Below are positions 44,473-54,300 of a stretch of DNA of 64,000 nucleotides, in pieces. The notes under the pieces were generated by a model. That model worked only from the letters and a program-made list of their open reading frames with translations, did no database searches and was not told where the DNA came from. The stretch is from an uncultured Alteromonadaceae bacterium (GTDB lineage Bacteria > Pseudomonadota > Gammaproteobacteria > Enterobacterales > Alteromonadaceae), in contig CANMXU010000001.1 in NCBI GenBank assembly GCA_947501935.1, positions 1-64,000 on the forward strand, read 5' to 3'. Each line of letters opens with the position of its first letter. The stretch's first letter is position 1. The position numbers were made by a program, and so were the translations under genes.

Positions 44473-45228
44473 TCAGTCAAGTATAGGACTAACATTAGCC
44501 GGATCATTTTTAACTAGCTTAGACCACAAGTAACTTTCATCAATGCGATAATACTTCTGCCAGCGTCCTTTAGGTATGGTTGCCGAAACGGAAACCTTCT
44601 CAGCAATAAAGTTCTCAGGCAGTTCTATTTCACCTTCAATAATTTGAAAATACTTAAAACTAAAATCGAGCTTTGCTCTTTTCTGGGTCGATACCTTAGC
44701 AAAAGTTAACTCGGCCGGCTTGTTATCCAAACTACCTGCTATGGTGAAATTTACATAACCTTTGGCTGATGACTTTTTTAATTGCTGTTGTACTAGTGAG
44801 ATACGAAATAAATAATGATTTTCACTTTCACTCGCCCACAAGGAAAAGTTTTCGATAACCAAGCCGTCAGCACGCTTTTCTGGTGCCATTACCTTTTCAT
44901 AAAAGGCCAGTTCTTTTTTAACTTGGTAGTGCTCTTTTTCCATAGACTTAAGTAGTTGTTGTGAGCCTTGGTTGGCTAAACGTTCAACTTCAAGTTCGAC
45001 TTCTAAGGTATTAATGCGACTGTGTTGCTGCTCTTGCTGTTGATAAAGCGACGCTAAGCGCTCATTTTGCTGCTTGATAGTTTTCACTTGGTAGCTGTGA
45101 TAAAAATTACCTAAACGGTAACCACAGAACAAGCAAACACTGATCAATGCAACTAATATTAAGGCTGAACGGAAAGGACCAAGCCTTTGCAGAACGACAT
45201 TTAGATTTATTTTTGCTAACCAATTCAT
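44473..45228 (-). CDS. DUF6776-like membrane protein with coiled coil
   Basis: This is a 251-residue bitopic inner-membrane protein with one N-terminal helix (about residues 20-42), a periplasmic coiled coil (45-110) and a beta-rich C-terminal domain (GLVIENFSLWASESENHYLFRISLVQQ...GYVNFTIAGSLDNKPAEL). The pattern matches the uncharacterised DUF6776 family. It lies next to erpA on the same strand. Function unknown. Confidence 0.72.
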   Translation of the reverse strand: MNWLAKINLNVVLQRLGPFRSALILVALISVCLFCGYRLGNFYHSYQVKTIKQQNERLASLYQQQEQQHSRINTLEVELEVERLANQGSQQLLKSMEKEHYQVKKELAFYEKVMAPEKRADGLVIENFSLWASESENHYLFRISLVQQQLKKSSAKGYVNFTIAGSLDNKPAELTFAKVSTQKRAKLDFSFKYFQIIEGEIELPENFIAEKVSVSATIPKGRWQKYYRIDESYLWSKLVKNDPANVSPILD

Positions 45229-45285
45229 TTAAAAAGTATTATTATATTTACTATAAGACGTATAAAACGTGCAACCAAAATAAAA

Positions 45286-47025
45286 ATGCCGATAGCTCAT
45301 CAAAAAAAACGTTTAGCTCAACCTAAAACTTCGTGGCAATTATGTTTACTTGCCATTGTGGTAGGTATAGTTGCCTCGTTATTGATCATCGCTTTTAATT
45401 ACACGATTGAAATGATCCAGCTATGGTATCTCCCAGAAGTGGATAACTATATCAGCTTAACTGCACTAAGTCGTTTTCAATTGCCGATTATTGGTAGTTT
45501 GGTGATTTTAATACTCGCTTGGCTAACAGGCTATAAATATGCAAGAACTGGTATTCCCTTTGTTTTGCACCGCCTTAAAACCGCTCATGGCATTATTCCG
45601 CTACGTAATACTATTAATCAATTTATTGGCAGCGCTGTTGCTTTAGCTACAGGTTTTTCGGTAGGCCGCGAAGGCCCTGCGGTTCACTTAGGCGCCGCTT
45701 GTAGCAGTTTTATTGGCAATTATTTGCAGCTACCTTACAACAGTATTCGAACCTTATGTGCTTGCGGCATTGCCGCTGGTATTGCCACAAGTTTTAATAC
45801 CCCTGTTGCCGCGGTAGTTTTTGTTATGGAAGTTATCTTACGCGAATATAAAGTGTATATGTTTATCCCCATCATGTTGGCATCAATTGTTGGTACTCTG
45901 ATGACGAACAGTATTTATGGCTTTAGTCACGAGTATGAGTTCCTTAAACAAATCGCCTTAGGTGTTCAGCACTATCCTGCTTTAGTTTTACTGGGGATGT
46001 TTTTAGGTTTTCTGGCTTTTTTATATAACCGCTATTTAGTGGCTATTATTAAACATAGCGCAAGGTTTCACATTATACCGCGCGTATTAGCCGCAGCTTT
46101 TATTACCGGCACCATCGCCTATATTGTTCCTTATGCTATGGCTAATATTACTGTAGTAGATTTCTCCTTAGAGCATCAATGGCACCTACATTTACTAGTA
46201 GGTTTGTTAATAGCTAAATTCGTGATGACCATTTGTGCCTTAGGCTTAGGGATCCCCGGCGGCACAATTGGCCCAATCATCAGTATTGGCGCTATTGCAG
46301 GTACATGCGCTTCAGTATTAGTATTAAAGTTTATTCCCGGAGACCACCTCGCCAGTGACTTCGCCTTAATGGGCATGGCCGGTTTTATGGCGGCAACATT
46401 AAACGCACCACTGGCAGCATTGCTGACGGTGATGGAGTTATCTAATCAAATAGAGATAGTAGTGCCAGCGATGATAGTGATCACCTCGGCGTGTTTATCA
46501 TCAGGACAGTTTTTCAAACATCGCTCTTTGTTTATTATGCAACTTGATGTGCAAGGACTTAGTTATCGTAAAACCCCTATTGAGCAGTCACTGCAAAAAA
46601 TTGGCGTGCTCGGTATACTTAAAGATAATTTTGTTTTTTCAAAAGAACAACCCAATCGACAAACCCTTGCAACAATTGAAAAGCAAGATAGTAGCGATAA
46701 ACCGTTATTGATCCACACCAAGTATCTTGATAACCAACAACAGTATTACTGGTTCACCGACGAAATTAGTGCAGAGGAAGATAGAATAGAAAAAAGCAAT
46801 GCGAATGCCATTTCAGATACTGACACTCCGTCGAGACACGCTGAGTTAATCGAACATCATTTATTGCCATTATCAAGCCAATCAACCTTAGCAGAAGTAT
46901 ATGTGGTACTAGTGAAGCAGCGCACCGGTGCTGTTTACATTTACGATAAACACCCTGATGATTTTATTGGTATTATTACTTTCGAACAAATTAGACTTTA
47001 TTTACTAACAGGAAAATTAACTTAA
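45286..47025 (+). CDS. CLC-family chloride transporter/channel with C-terminal CBS region
   Basis: This is a 579-residue membrane protein of the CLC family. Ion-path motifs are ARTGIP (86-91), GREGPAVHLG (127-136, Glu129 being the external gate) and GLGIPGGTIGP. The internal proton glutamate of E. coli ClcA (Glu203) aligns with Val183 in FVMEVI, so strict H+/Cl- exchange is doubtful. The C-terminal 150 residues are soluble and end in a CBS-like segment (LAEVYVVLVKQRTGAVYIYD...FIGIITFEQIRLYL). It shares one base with hemJ. Confidence 0.9.
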   Translation: MPIAHQKKRLAQPKTSWQLCLLAIVVGIVASLLIIAFNYTIEMIQLWYLPEVDNYISLTALSRFQLPIIGSLVILILAWLTGYKYARTGIPFVLHRLKTAHGIIPLRNTINQFIGSAVALATGFSVGREGPAVHLGAACSSFIGNYLQLPYNSIRTLCACGIAAGIATSFNTPVAAVVFVMEVILREYKVYMFIPIMLASIVGTLMTNSIYGFSHEYEFLKQIALGVQHYPALVLLGMFLGFLAFLYNRYLVAIIKHSARFHIIPRVLAAAFITGTIAYIVPYAMANITVVDFSLEHQWHLHLLVGLLIAKFVMTICALGLGIPGGTIGPIISIGAIAGTCASVLVLKFIPGDHLASDFALMGMAGFMAATLNAPLAALLTVMELSNQIEIVVPAMIVITSACLSSGQFFKHRSLFIMQLDVQGLSYRKTPIEQSLQKIGVLGILKDNFVFSKEQPNRQTLATIEKQDSSDKPLLIHTKYLDNQQQYYWFTDEISAEEDRIEKSNANAISDTDTPSRHAELIEHHLLPLSSQSTLAEVYVVLVKQRTGAVYIYDKHPDDFIGIITFEQIRLYLLTGKLT

Positions 47026-47456
47026 TGACGACCATTCTTTGGCTAAAAGCCCTGCATGTATGTTTTATGGTGGCTTGGTTTGCTGGCATTTTTTATTTAC
47101 CGCGCTTATTTGTTAATCACGCTGAAAGTGAAAACCAAGCGGTTAGTGAGCAATTAAAAGGCATGGAGAAGCGGCTATTATATTTTGTTACCCCATTTGC
47201 TTTATTAACCTTTATTTTTGGTTTTGCGCTGATGTATCAGTACGGCTACGCGTGGTTTGTTGCCTCTAAATGGTTGCACATTAAAATTACCCTAGTATTG
47301 ATATTATTTATCTACCATGGTTATTGCTTTAAATTGGTGAAAGATTTTAGGCTAGATAAAAATACCCGTTCAGGTAAGTTTTATCGTATTTTTAATGAAG
47401 TACCGGTTCTGATTTTATTTGCTGTAGTTTTCTTAGTTTACCTTAAACCTATGTAA
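47025..47456 (+). CDS. hemJ: Protoporphyrinogen oxidase HemJ
   Basis: This is a 143-residue inner-membrane protein of four helices. The family motif LHVCFMVAWFAGIFYLPRLFV (His11 is the conserved haem-related His) and KWLHIKITLVLIL are present. It oxidises protoporphyrinogen IX to protoporphyrin IX in haem synthesis where HemG/HemY is absent. Its ATG overlaps the CLC gene stop by one base (TAATG). Confidence 0.92.
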   Translation: MTTILWLKALHVCFMVAWFAGIFYLPRLFVNHAESENQAVSEQLKGMEKRLLYFVTPFALLTFIFGFALMYQYGYAWFVASKWLHIKITLVLILFIYHGYCFKLVKDFRLDKNTRSGKFYRIFNEVPVLILFAVVFLVYLKPM

Positions 47457-47475
47457 AGCATGTACGTTAAATAGG

Positions 47476-47506
47476 CACCGAGTATGCTAATACTTGTTAC
47501 TCGGTG
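47476..47506. terminator. Hairpin between hemJ and the SUMF1-type gene
   Basis: A perfect 9-bp stem (CACCGAGTA 47476-47484, TACTCGGTG 47498-47506) lies between converging genes. Its right arm overlaps the stop codon of the leftward gene. No strong T tract follows on either side, so termination is plausible but not certain. Confidence 0.5.
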
Positions 47507-48333
47507 ATTGGTCTTAACGCTAACCTTAAGGCCAATGAACTATAACCATTTTGCTTTGGGTCTTTAAAACGTGTACTCGCCTTAGTATTAATTTCTTTAC
47601 CAAACCAGCTACCGCCTTTAACAATTTTAAGCGTGCCTGTATCTGGCCCAACCGGGTCAACGGTTAGGGCTTGTTTTGGAAATAAGCCATGCCAGTCGTA
47701 ACACCACTCAGACAAATTCCCTTTTAGATCATAAATACCAAGCTTGTTCGGAGCTTTACTGCCTACAGGGTGCACACGTTTTTTACTATTGCCACGATAC
47801 CAAGCCCGTTCGTTTAATGGCAGGTCTTTATTCTCGTATACACTCGTTGCTAGCTCCCATTGTGCTTCGGTAGGTAAGCTAAATTTATATCCTTGAGGTA
47901 ACTGTGTTGCCACTTGTTGATTAAGTTTTTCAGTAAAAGCTATCGACTCATCCCATGAAATAAAATACATAGGTAAATTGTCACCCATACCAACCATACG
48001 CCAATGTTTATACTGCTTTTTTTGCTGTTCTTTAATACTGGTTCCCATAAAATAGCGCCAATGTTTTTGGCTCATTTCGAACTCACTTAACCAAAAACCT
48101 TGAGTAATTTCCACTTGGTGCTGGTCTTCGTCATCATGTCGCATTTCTTCACCTGCCGGGGTGCCCATCATAAAAGTACCCGCTGGCACCCAGATCATTT
48201 TCACCAAGTGATTATCACCAAGATCAACGGTAAAGCTTTCACCTAATTTAAAAGTATTATCTGGTTTGCTATTTTGTAAGGAACAGCTTAATAAACTTAG
48301 GCAACAGATTATTAAGGTAAAAACTTTATACAT
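47497..48333 (-). CDS. SUMF1/FGE-fold lipoprotein, catalytic cysteines absent
   Basis: This is a 278-residue lipoprotein (lipobox LLSC, Cys17). It has the FGE-sulfatase (SUMF1) fold: MIWVPAGTFMMGTPAGEE (46-63), FSLPTEAQWELA (151-162), GNLSEWCYDW (205-214) and GGSWF (240-244). In true formylglycine-generating enzymes the segment after GGS carries two copper-binding cysteines; here it reads FGKEINTKAS with no Cys. It is therefore unlikely to activate the neighbouring sulfatases, despite the tempting position. A structural, binding or other SUMF1-fold role is more likely. It sits downstream of the sulfatase cluster behind a strong hairpin. Confidence 0.82.
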   Translation of the reverse strand: MYKVFTLIICCLSLLSCSLQNSKPDNTFKLGESFTVDLGDNHLVKMIWVPAGTFMMGTPAGEEMRHDDEDQHQVEITQGFWLSEFEMSQKHWRYFMGTSIKEQQKKQYKHWRMVGMGDNLPMYFISWDESIAFTEKLNQQVATQLPQGYKFSLPTEAQWELATSVYENKDLPLNERAWYRGNSKKRVHPVGSKAPNKLGIYDLKGNLSEWCYDWHGLFPKQALTVDPVGPDTGTLKIVKGGSWFGKEINTKASTRFKDPKQNGYSSLALRLALRPITE

Positions 48334-48364
48334 AACAATAAACTCTTTTTCAGGATAAAAATAA

Positions 48365-48402
48365 GGCTAATACGAGGTAGAACCATCTACCTCGTATTAG
48401 CC
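48365..48402 (-). terminator. Long perfect hairpin, terminator of the 908-residue sulfatase gene
   Basis: A 17-bp perfect stem (48365-48381 with 48386-48402) closes a 4-nt loop (ACCA). On the minus strand it is followed by TTATTTTTATC. It separates the sulfatase gene from the SUMF1-type gene. Confidence 0.8.
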
Positions 48403-48439
48403 GTTAGGTTGACCTGTTAAATCAACTTAACAAGCTAGC

Positions 48440-51166
48440 TTACAGACTAGCAAGACCTTTGATAACAACATTATCAACTAAGGCTTTTTCAACATTTTTA
48501 TTTGAATACACCGCAAAGCGTAAGCTAATTTCACTCGCGGGACTAGCTGAGAAAGTAAACACTTTATTTGCCATTTCAGTCGTCGTTTGTACGGTTTCCA
48601 ACAAGTTCCAAGTTATACCATCAATAGACCATTCTACATCAAGACGTTCTGGAGCAGCTAAGCTTACCGCCTGACGTTCATAGCTAACTTCAAAATGAGT
48701 GTAGTCTTGAGTAGCTACACTGGTAGACATTATTGCGCCATTCTTAATACGTGCACCATAACTTCCTGAAGAAGCTGCCTCTGAAGCCACTTGAAGTGAA
48801 CCACTAGTACTAGTATTAACCCAGCCACCAACCGTTACTGTAGCTGATTCAAAATCATCACGATATAATTCTATATCAGTAGTAATTGGTGTTTGGTCAG
48901 GAGTTGCTTTAATTGAAACATTATCAATATCAGCCTGCTCAACATTTAAGCTACCATTGGTATTAAAACGTATTGAAAGCGCTGGCTGACCATCAACGCT
49001 TGCTGGAAGATTGAGCGTTTTAGTTGCCCAGCCAGTATCTTGGGTAACTTCTACCGGATTCCAATTATTGCCATCTAAAGACCATTCAACGGTTAGGTTC
49101 GTACTGTCAGTAAGGCCCGTTGTTTTTCGGCTATAATGAAGCTTGATACCTTTGTAACCTACTGTGCTAATTGTTTTTTCAAGCTTAGCGCCCTTTTTCA
49201 CTCGCACACCATTATTGCCGCTGTACGCTGCGCCACTAAGATAAGCAATTGAGCCACCACCTGAATTACTCCAACCATTTTCAGCTAAGGTTCCACTTTC
49301 GAAAATATCGCTAAATATCACTTCAGTTTCGCTATCACCAACAACACTAACATAAACCTTCGCGGTGCCTACGTCACTGGTACCTACAGAGCTAACTTGA
49401 TAAGTAAAAACATCGGTTCCAGTAAAACCTAAACGAGGGAAGTAAACAAATGAACCATCAGGTCGTAAAGTTAAATTACCATTTTCAGGCCTTGTAACAA
49501 TACTTACGGTCATCCCCGTTGCGCCAGCGGCATCGTAGTCATTTGATGTTAAGCCTTTATCAACCGTTACATTTAAAATTGCCCCTGTAGTAATGTTGTA
49601 ATAATCATTATTCGGATAAAAGAAAGTTGTCGGGTCAATAGCATTTTTCTTTAACTGTGGATAATTTTTACCAATATCTGCTTCAGCTTGTTGTTGCCCC
49701 ATCCAGTTTTCTAAATAAGCTTGGTCACCCATATTAACAAAGGCAGCCATCGCAGGATCGTTAACTTTGATCATCCACTCTTTCATATCAGCTTTAAGGC
49801 CCGAAATAACACTTGCATAAGCAGGATCATCAATTTTATTATCTAATTCGTATGGGTCATTATCTAAGTCATAAAACTCTTCAAGAACACGATAGTTATA
49901 TAAATCAACACGTGCTTGTACTTCAGGGTTAGTAAGCCCTTCATCAACCATAGCTAAAAATGATCCTGTGCCTTGGGTGGTTGACTGCATCACAGTAGTG
50001 CCATTAGACCAAGGGTTGAAAATATAGTTGTAGCGCTTGGTTTGTACAGCACGCATTGGTCGACGTTTAGCCCCTGAGTTTTCATAATAAGTTTTGAAAA
50101 TTTTATCGCGATTTACTTCGGGCTGAGACTCGCCTAAAAGTAGAGGTTTAAAGGTATTTCCTTCCGCTTCACTAGGAATGGCAATACCAGCAACATCTAA
50201 AATTGTTGGTAAGAAATCGATCACAGAAACCATTTCTGAGCTGTTGATACTATTCGGTGCTATTTTTCCCGGCCAGCGAACAATTAATGGCGTGCGTGTA
50301 CTGGCATTCCATAAGTTAGTTTTAGCAAATGGCATTGCCCAGCCATGATCAGAATAGAAAATAACAATGGTATTGTCTGCTAAGCCAGAGTCATCAAGAG
50401 CTTGTAGCATTTCTTCAACAAAGTCATCACCACGGCGCAAGGTCGAATAATAATACTGTGTTTCTAAGCGTACATCATGTAAGTCTGGAATTGACGGTGG
50501 CACTCTTACATCTTCAGCACTATAAATATGTGAAGGCACAGGAGTTCTTGACTCATTAATTTCTAGCGCTTTGTTAATCCCCCAAAACTGACGATGTGGA
50601 TCATGGGTATTAATCATATAAAAAAATGGTTTACCTTCAGTTTCAGCATGAGCAAAAGCACTCGCAGCCCAAGTATAAAACTCACCGGCATCATGAGTTA
50701 AATCTTCATCTCCCAATAAATCCCATTGAAAAGGGAAGTAAGGAGTTGCATGTGTGTCTTTACCAAACAAGCCGGTAAGGTAGCCATTGTTTTGCATAAT
50801 ATGCGGTAAAATTGGTGATGCTGATTTCCATACTTGACGAAAGCCAACTACACCATTTTGATGTGGATAAGTACCACTTAACATTGAGTTACGTGACGGA
50901 TTACAATTGGCCGCCACTGTATGAGCATTGGTAAAACGCATGCCCTCACTAGCAAATTGATCAAGTGTAGGGGTTGGCGACGGGCTAACCGTTTCACCAA
51001 AGGCACCAATTTGTTCTTGGTTAGCATCATCCATACTAATCACTAAAATATTCGGTTGCGCAGCCATAACTATGCTTGAAGCAAATAAACTGCCGCCTAA
51101 TAGTAGGTTTGCAATTACACTTAAGCGTTTTTTTCGAAATAATGGTTGTTCATTTTTATTATTCAT
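48440..51166 (-). CDS. Modular S1-family sulfatase with Ig-like and two shared C-terminal modules
   Basis: This is a 908-residue exported sulfatase. The signal peptide ends near residue 36. Sulfatase domain 37-about 510: metal Asp46/47 (SMDDAN), formylglycine site CNPSR at 88-92, Lys136/His139 (GKDTHA), and SDHG 272-275 with Lys282. An Ig/cadherin-like domain follows (about 512-612), then two copies of a module of about 140 residues (615-755 and 766-908), each beginning near DxFES and ending near DNVxIK. The same module starts the 1286-residue protein upstream. The modules probably bind glycan (inference). The enzyme would remove sulfate from a polymeric or surface-bound substrate. Confidence 0.9.
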   Translation of the reverse strand: MNNKNEQPLFRKKRLSVIANLLLGGSLFASSIVMAAQPNILVISMDDANQEQIGAFGETVSPSPTPTLDQFASEGMRFTNAHTVAANCNPSRNSMLSGTYPHQNGVVGFRQVWKSASPILPHIMQNNGYLTGLFGKDTHATPYFPFQWDLLGDEDLTHDAGEFYTWAASAFAHAETEGKPFFYMINTHDPHRQFWGINKALEINESRTPVPSHIYSAEDVRVPPSIPDLHDVRLETQYYYSTLRRGDDFVEEMLQALDDSGLADNTIVIFYSDHGWAMPFAKTNLWNASTRTPLIVRWPGKIAPNSINSSEMVSVIDFLPTILDVAGIAIPSEAEGNTFKPLLLGESQPEVNRDKIFKTYYENSGAKRRPMRAVQTKRYNYIFNPWSNGTTVMQSTTQGTGSFLAMVDEGLTNPEVQARVDLYNYRVLEEFYDLDNDPYELDNKIDDPAYASVISGLKADMKEWMIKVNDPAMAAFVNMGDQAYLENWMGQQQAEADIGKNYPQLKKNAIDPTTFFYPNNDYYNITTGAILNVTVDKGLTSNDYDAAGATGMTVSIVTRPENGNLTLRPDGSFVYFPRLGFTGTDVFTYQVSSVGTSDVGTAKVYVSVVGDSETEVIFSDIFESGTLAENGWSNSGGGSIAYLSGAAYSGNNGVRVKKGAKLEKTISTVGYKGIKLHYSRKTTGLTDSTNLTVEWSLDGNNWNPVEVTQDTGWATKTLNLPASVDGQPALSIRFNTNGSLNVEQADIDNVSIKATPDQTPITTDIELYRDDFESATVTVGGWVNTSTSGSLQVASEAASSGSYGARIKNGAIMSTSVATQDYTHFEVSYERQAVSLAAPERLDVEWSIDGITWNLLETVQTTTEMANKVFTFSASPASEISLRFAVYSNKNVEKALVDNVVIKGLASL

Positions 51167-51241
51167 AGGTTCTACTTTTAGTCTTATTATTAAGTTGTTA
51201 TTTATTTTTATTGTTGTTTTATATGAATTTTTAATAACAAA

Positions 51242-51302
51242 GAGCTGATAAGCTCACAACTCCTTGTTAAAGTTGCAGCCTTATTAGTTAAAACAAGGCT
51301 GC
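51242..51302 (-). other. Two hairpins between the 1286-residue gene and the sulfatase gene
   Basis: GCAGCCTT (51275-51282) pairs with AAGGCTGC (51295-51302), and GAGCT (51242-51246) pairs with AGCTC (51251-51255); the latter is followed on the minus strand by TTTGTTATT. They may terminate or attenuate transcription between the two genes or stabilise the 3' end. Confidence 0.5.
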
Positions 51303-51312
51303 TATTATTCAA

Positions 51313-54300
51313 TTAAAAGAGCTGCTCTTTATCCACTCGAAAGTTATCAATAATCACTTCATCAGTGCCAATAGAAGCCGAGCTATTACGTTTCATTCTA
51401 AAAGTGATCACGTAATAGCTTTCATCTGGACGCCTTCTAAAAGTAAAAGCAATCTCGCCATCTGTATCTTCGGTAATATCACCAACATCATTGCGGGTAA
51501 TAATCAGGTCACCATTAGCATCATAAGTCTCAATCATGATTTCAAAGTTAGAATCGGTCATGCTGATAATTTTGGTATCAAGACGAAAAATATAACGGGT
51601 ACCCAATGGGTCATTAGAAACATCAAAGTTGGTGGTCGCTTTCTTCCAGCCAGTTAACCCTGCACCAATAGCAAATTTTAATGAACTATTGCCAGTAATC
51701 ACTTCGGTAGGATCTGTGGTTAAATTAATTTGTGATGCACTTTCTGACCAGCCGGTAATACCATTTTCAAAATCACCATTACTAATTGGTGCATCAGCAC
51801 CTAAACGAACTACCGACAAGTTGTCAAAGATATAGCGATGATAAGCAGGGGTTACTGTTTCCACCACAAACGATATGTGCAGATAGTTTGCATTGGCAGG
51901 TTTGTGTGCATCAATTAAAAACTCGACTCTTGGGTTATTAACGTCAAGTAAATTGCTGCTTTGAGTTGAAGTTACACCGTTACTGGCATCATTATCATTA
52001 TCCCACTGCACTCTTAGGTAACCTTTTCCAGGTGCACCTGAAGTTGCTAAAAAACCATTTGCTCTAATTTTATAACGCGTATTTTCAAGATCTAAAGCTA
52101 CACTCAAGCTTTGGCTTAAACTCGCTTCATCATCAGTCACATTTGGGTTAGTTCTAATTTCAGCACTAGTTCCAACTATACTGATACCATTAATATTAGG
52201 TTTGTAAAACTTATAATCGCCGTTTTGCGTCCAGCCTGTTAGGCTATTTTCAAAGTCAGGATTTTGAAATACTGCATTACTTGCAAGCACTTCATTTAAC
52301 TCAAGCAATTCACCTTCAGGATCAACTACTTTATAACTTTCATAACTTTCATTCGGCGCAAATTCAAACGGTGATAATTGGAAACCATAGGAGGTTTCAT
52401 TACCAAAAGCGTCAATACCAATCACTCTACGCGGTGTTATTTTAGAAAAGTGCAATTCAACATTGCCGTCTGATGACGTTGCTTCATGCATTTGAGGTAA
52501 ATAGAATTCATCACGAAGCAGATCCATTATGCCCGGTTGAATTGTTTCCATGATACCCATTGCGCCATACCAAAAATCTGCAATACCTACTGATGGCATA
52601 ACATAGCTTGGATTATTAGCAGTCCAACGGGTTAACATTGAGAAGTTAGCGCCAGCTGAGCCATTTAGTATTTCTTGACGTAAACCGTCACGATAAGCCA
52701 TATATCCACCAACAACAGGAGCGGTCCAACCTAGCTGCCCTAAACCTAATACGGCAGGGAAATGGATCATATCACCAGGGTGATCACTTGGTCCGTCATT
52801 GTAATAACTGCTACCTGTAGCGTAAGGGTTATTACCGGCGGAGAATGCAGCGTAATAAGGTGCGCCTAAATCATCCCCGGCAGCCATAGTTACGCCATAA
52901 TAGTTTTTGTTTTGCTCACTCCAGTCAGCATCTTCAAAATGATGACGTAAGATCATCGATCCCCCCATAATAATAAAGGCTGAATGCGAAGGTAATATCA
53001 CCGGCTCACCTATTAACCACTCGTTGTAATTCATGTTTTTACGTGAATAAACATACTGAGCATAGTCTTTAGTTGCTAATGGGTCTTGAGCTGCGGCTAA
53101 ATCGCCATAAATCCAAGTTTCATTGGTCATTTTATTGTTGTTTAATACCGGGCCATGCTCATCAACTTCCCAAGTAATACGCTGCTCAGCACGTATAGTG
53201 TCACTACCACGTTTGAAGGTTTGACGAAGGTATTCTTTATACGCTTGGAAATTGGCATTATCAGGGTAAAGCTCAGCCGCTTTATAAACAGCCGGAAGAA
53301 ACTTCATGCTGATATAAACTTGTGGCTGCGGATTAGTTTCATTGGGGAAACCTTCAGCAACATAGTTACGCATGAAATGACCATCAACAGTTTTAACACC
53401 ACCCAAAGTGTCAGAATGTAAACCCGCATGGCGCTGAATAAGTAAATCCATAATGGTTTCAATATCAGCATCAGGGTTTACTTGGTCGGCAGCCATTAAT
53501 AAATATAAAGCCCAACCAACATTATCCGCGATAGGCGTATCATTCGGGTTTTCAGTAGCAGCAACAATTTTACGGGTGAGAAAACCTTCAGGAACTAAGG
53601 GATTAGTGCCAGGAATAACACCAGAACCAACTAAACTTTTAATTGAGTTAACATACTGAGCAAGCTCATCCGCTAACCAAGTATCAAAGTCCATACGAGT
53701 ATCGGTTGAGTCAGACATCATTTGCGGTACATCAGTAGCGAGTAAAATTCGTCCTTCTGCTGTTGCCGCAATATCGCTCAAATCGTTATCAAAATCTGTG
53801 TAATGATTTAATGTGACACTTCCACCAGCACGTAATGAGCTGTTATCAACAAAAGATAAACTTGCGAAAGCATTATCATTTTCTAAAAGGTAAAGCCCGC
53901 CCGTGGTATCGCCGCCATAAGTGCGAGCAAAAGTAATGGCTTTAATATTACTACCGCTGGCAATATTCTCTAATGATAGAGTGCTAGTTAAATCGATGCG
54001 GTATAAATTGTTAGTAGTGCTTAAATACAGTTTCTGATCAACCATATCAACTGCAAGGCCGGTAATAGTACTGCTATCTACAGGTATTAAGGGTGACGTT
54101 AAAGGTTGATCATCGTTATTATCAGCGACCGAATTTTTACTAGCGTCATAATGGAATAGGCCATTATCAGTGCCAACAAATAGCTGGCCTTTAAAATGTG
54201 CCATTGCATAATTATTATCGGAACTTGCTGAGCTATCTATGGTAAGCAAATCAAAAACACTCAAGACTTCAGTATTGGTATTAAAAGCGAGAATGACATC

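Noticed and set aside
47497..48333. SUMF1-type gene as the sulfatase-activating FGE
   Set aside because: The segment that carries the catalytic cysteine pair has none, and the protein is an exported lipoprotein.
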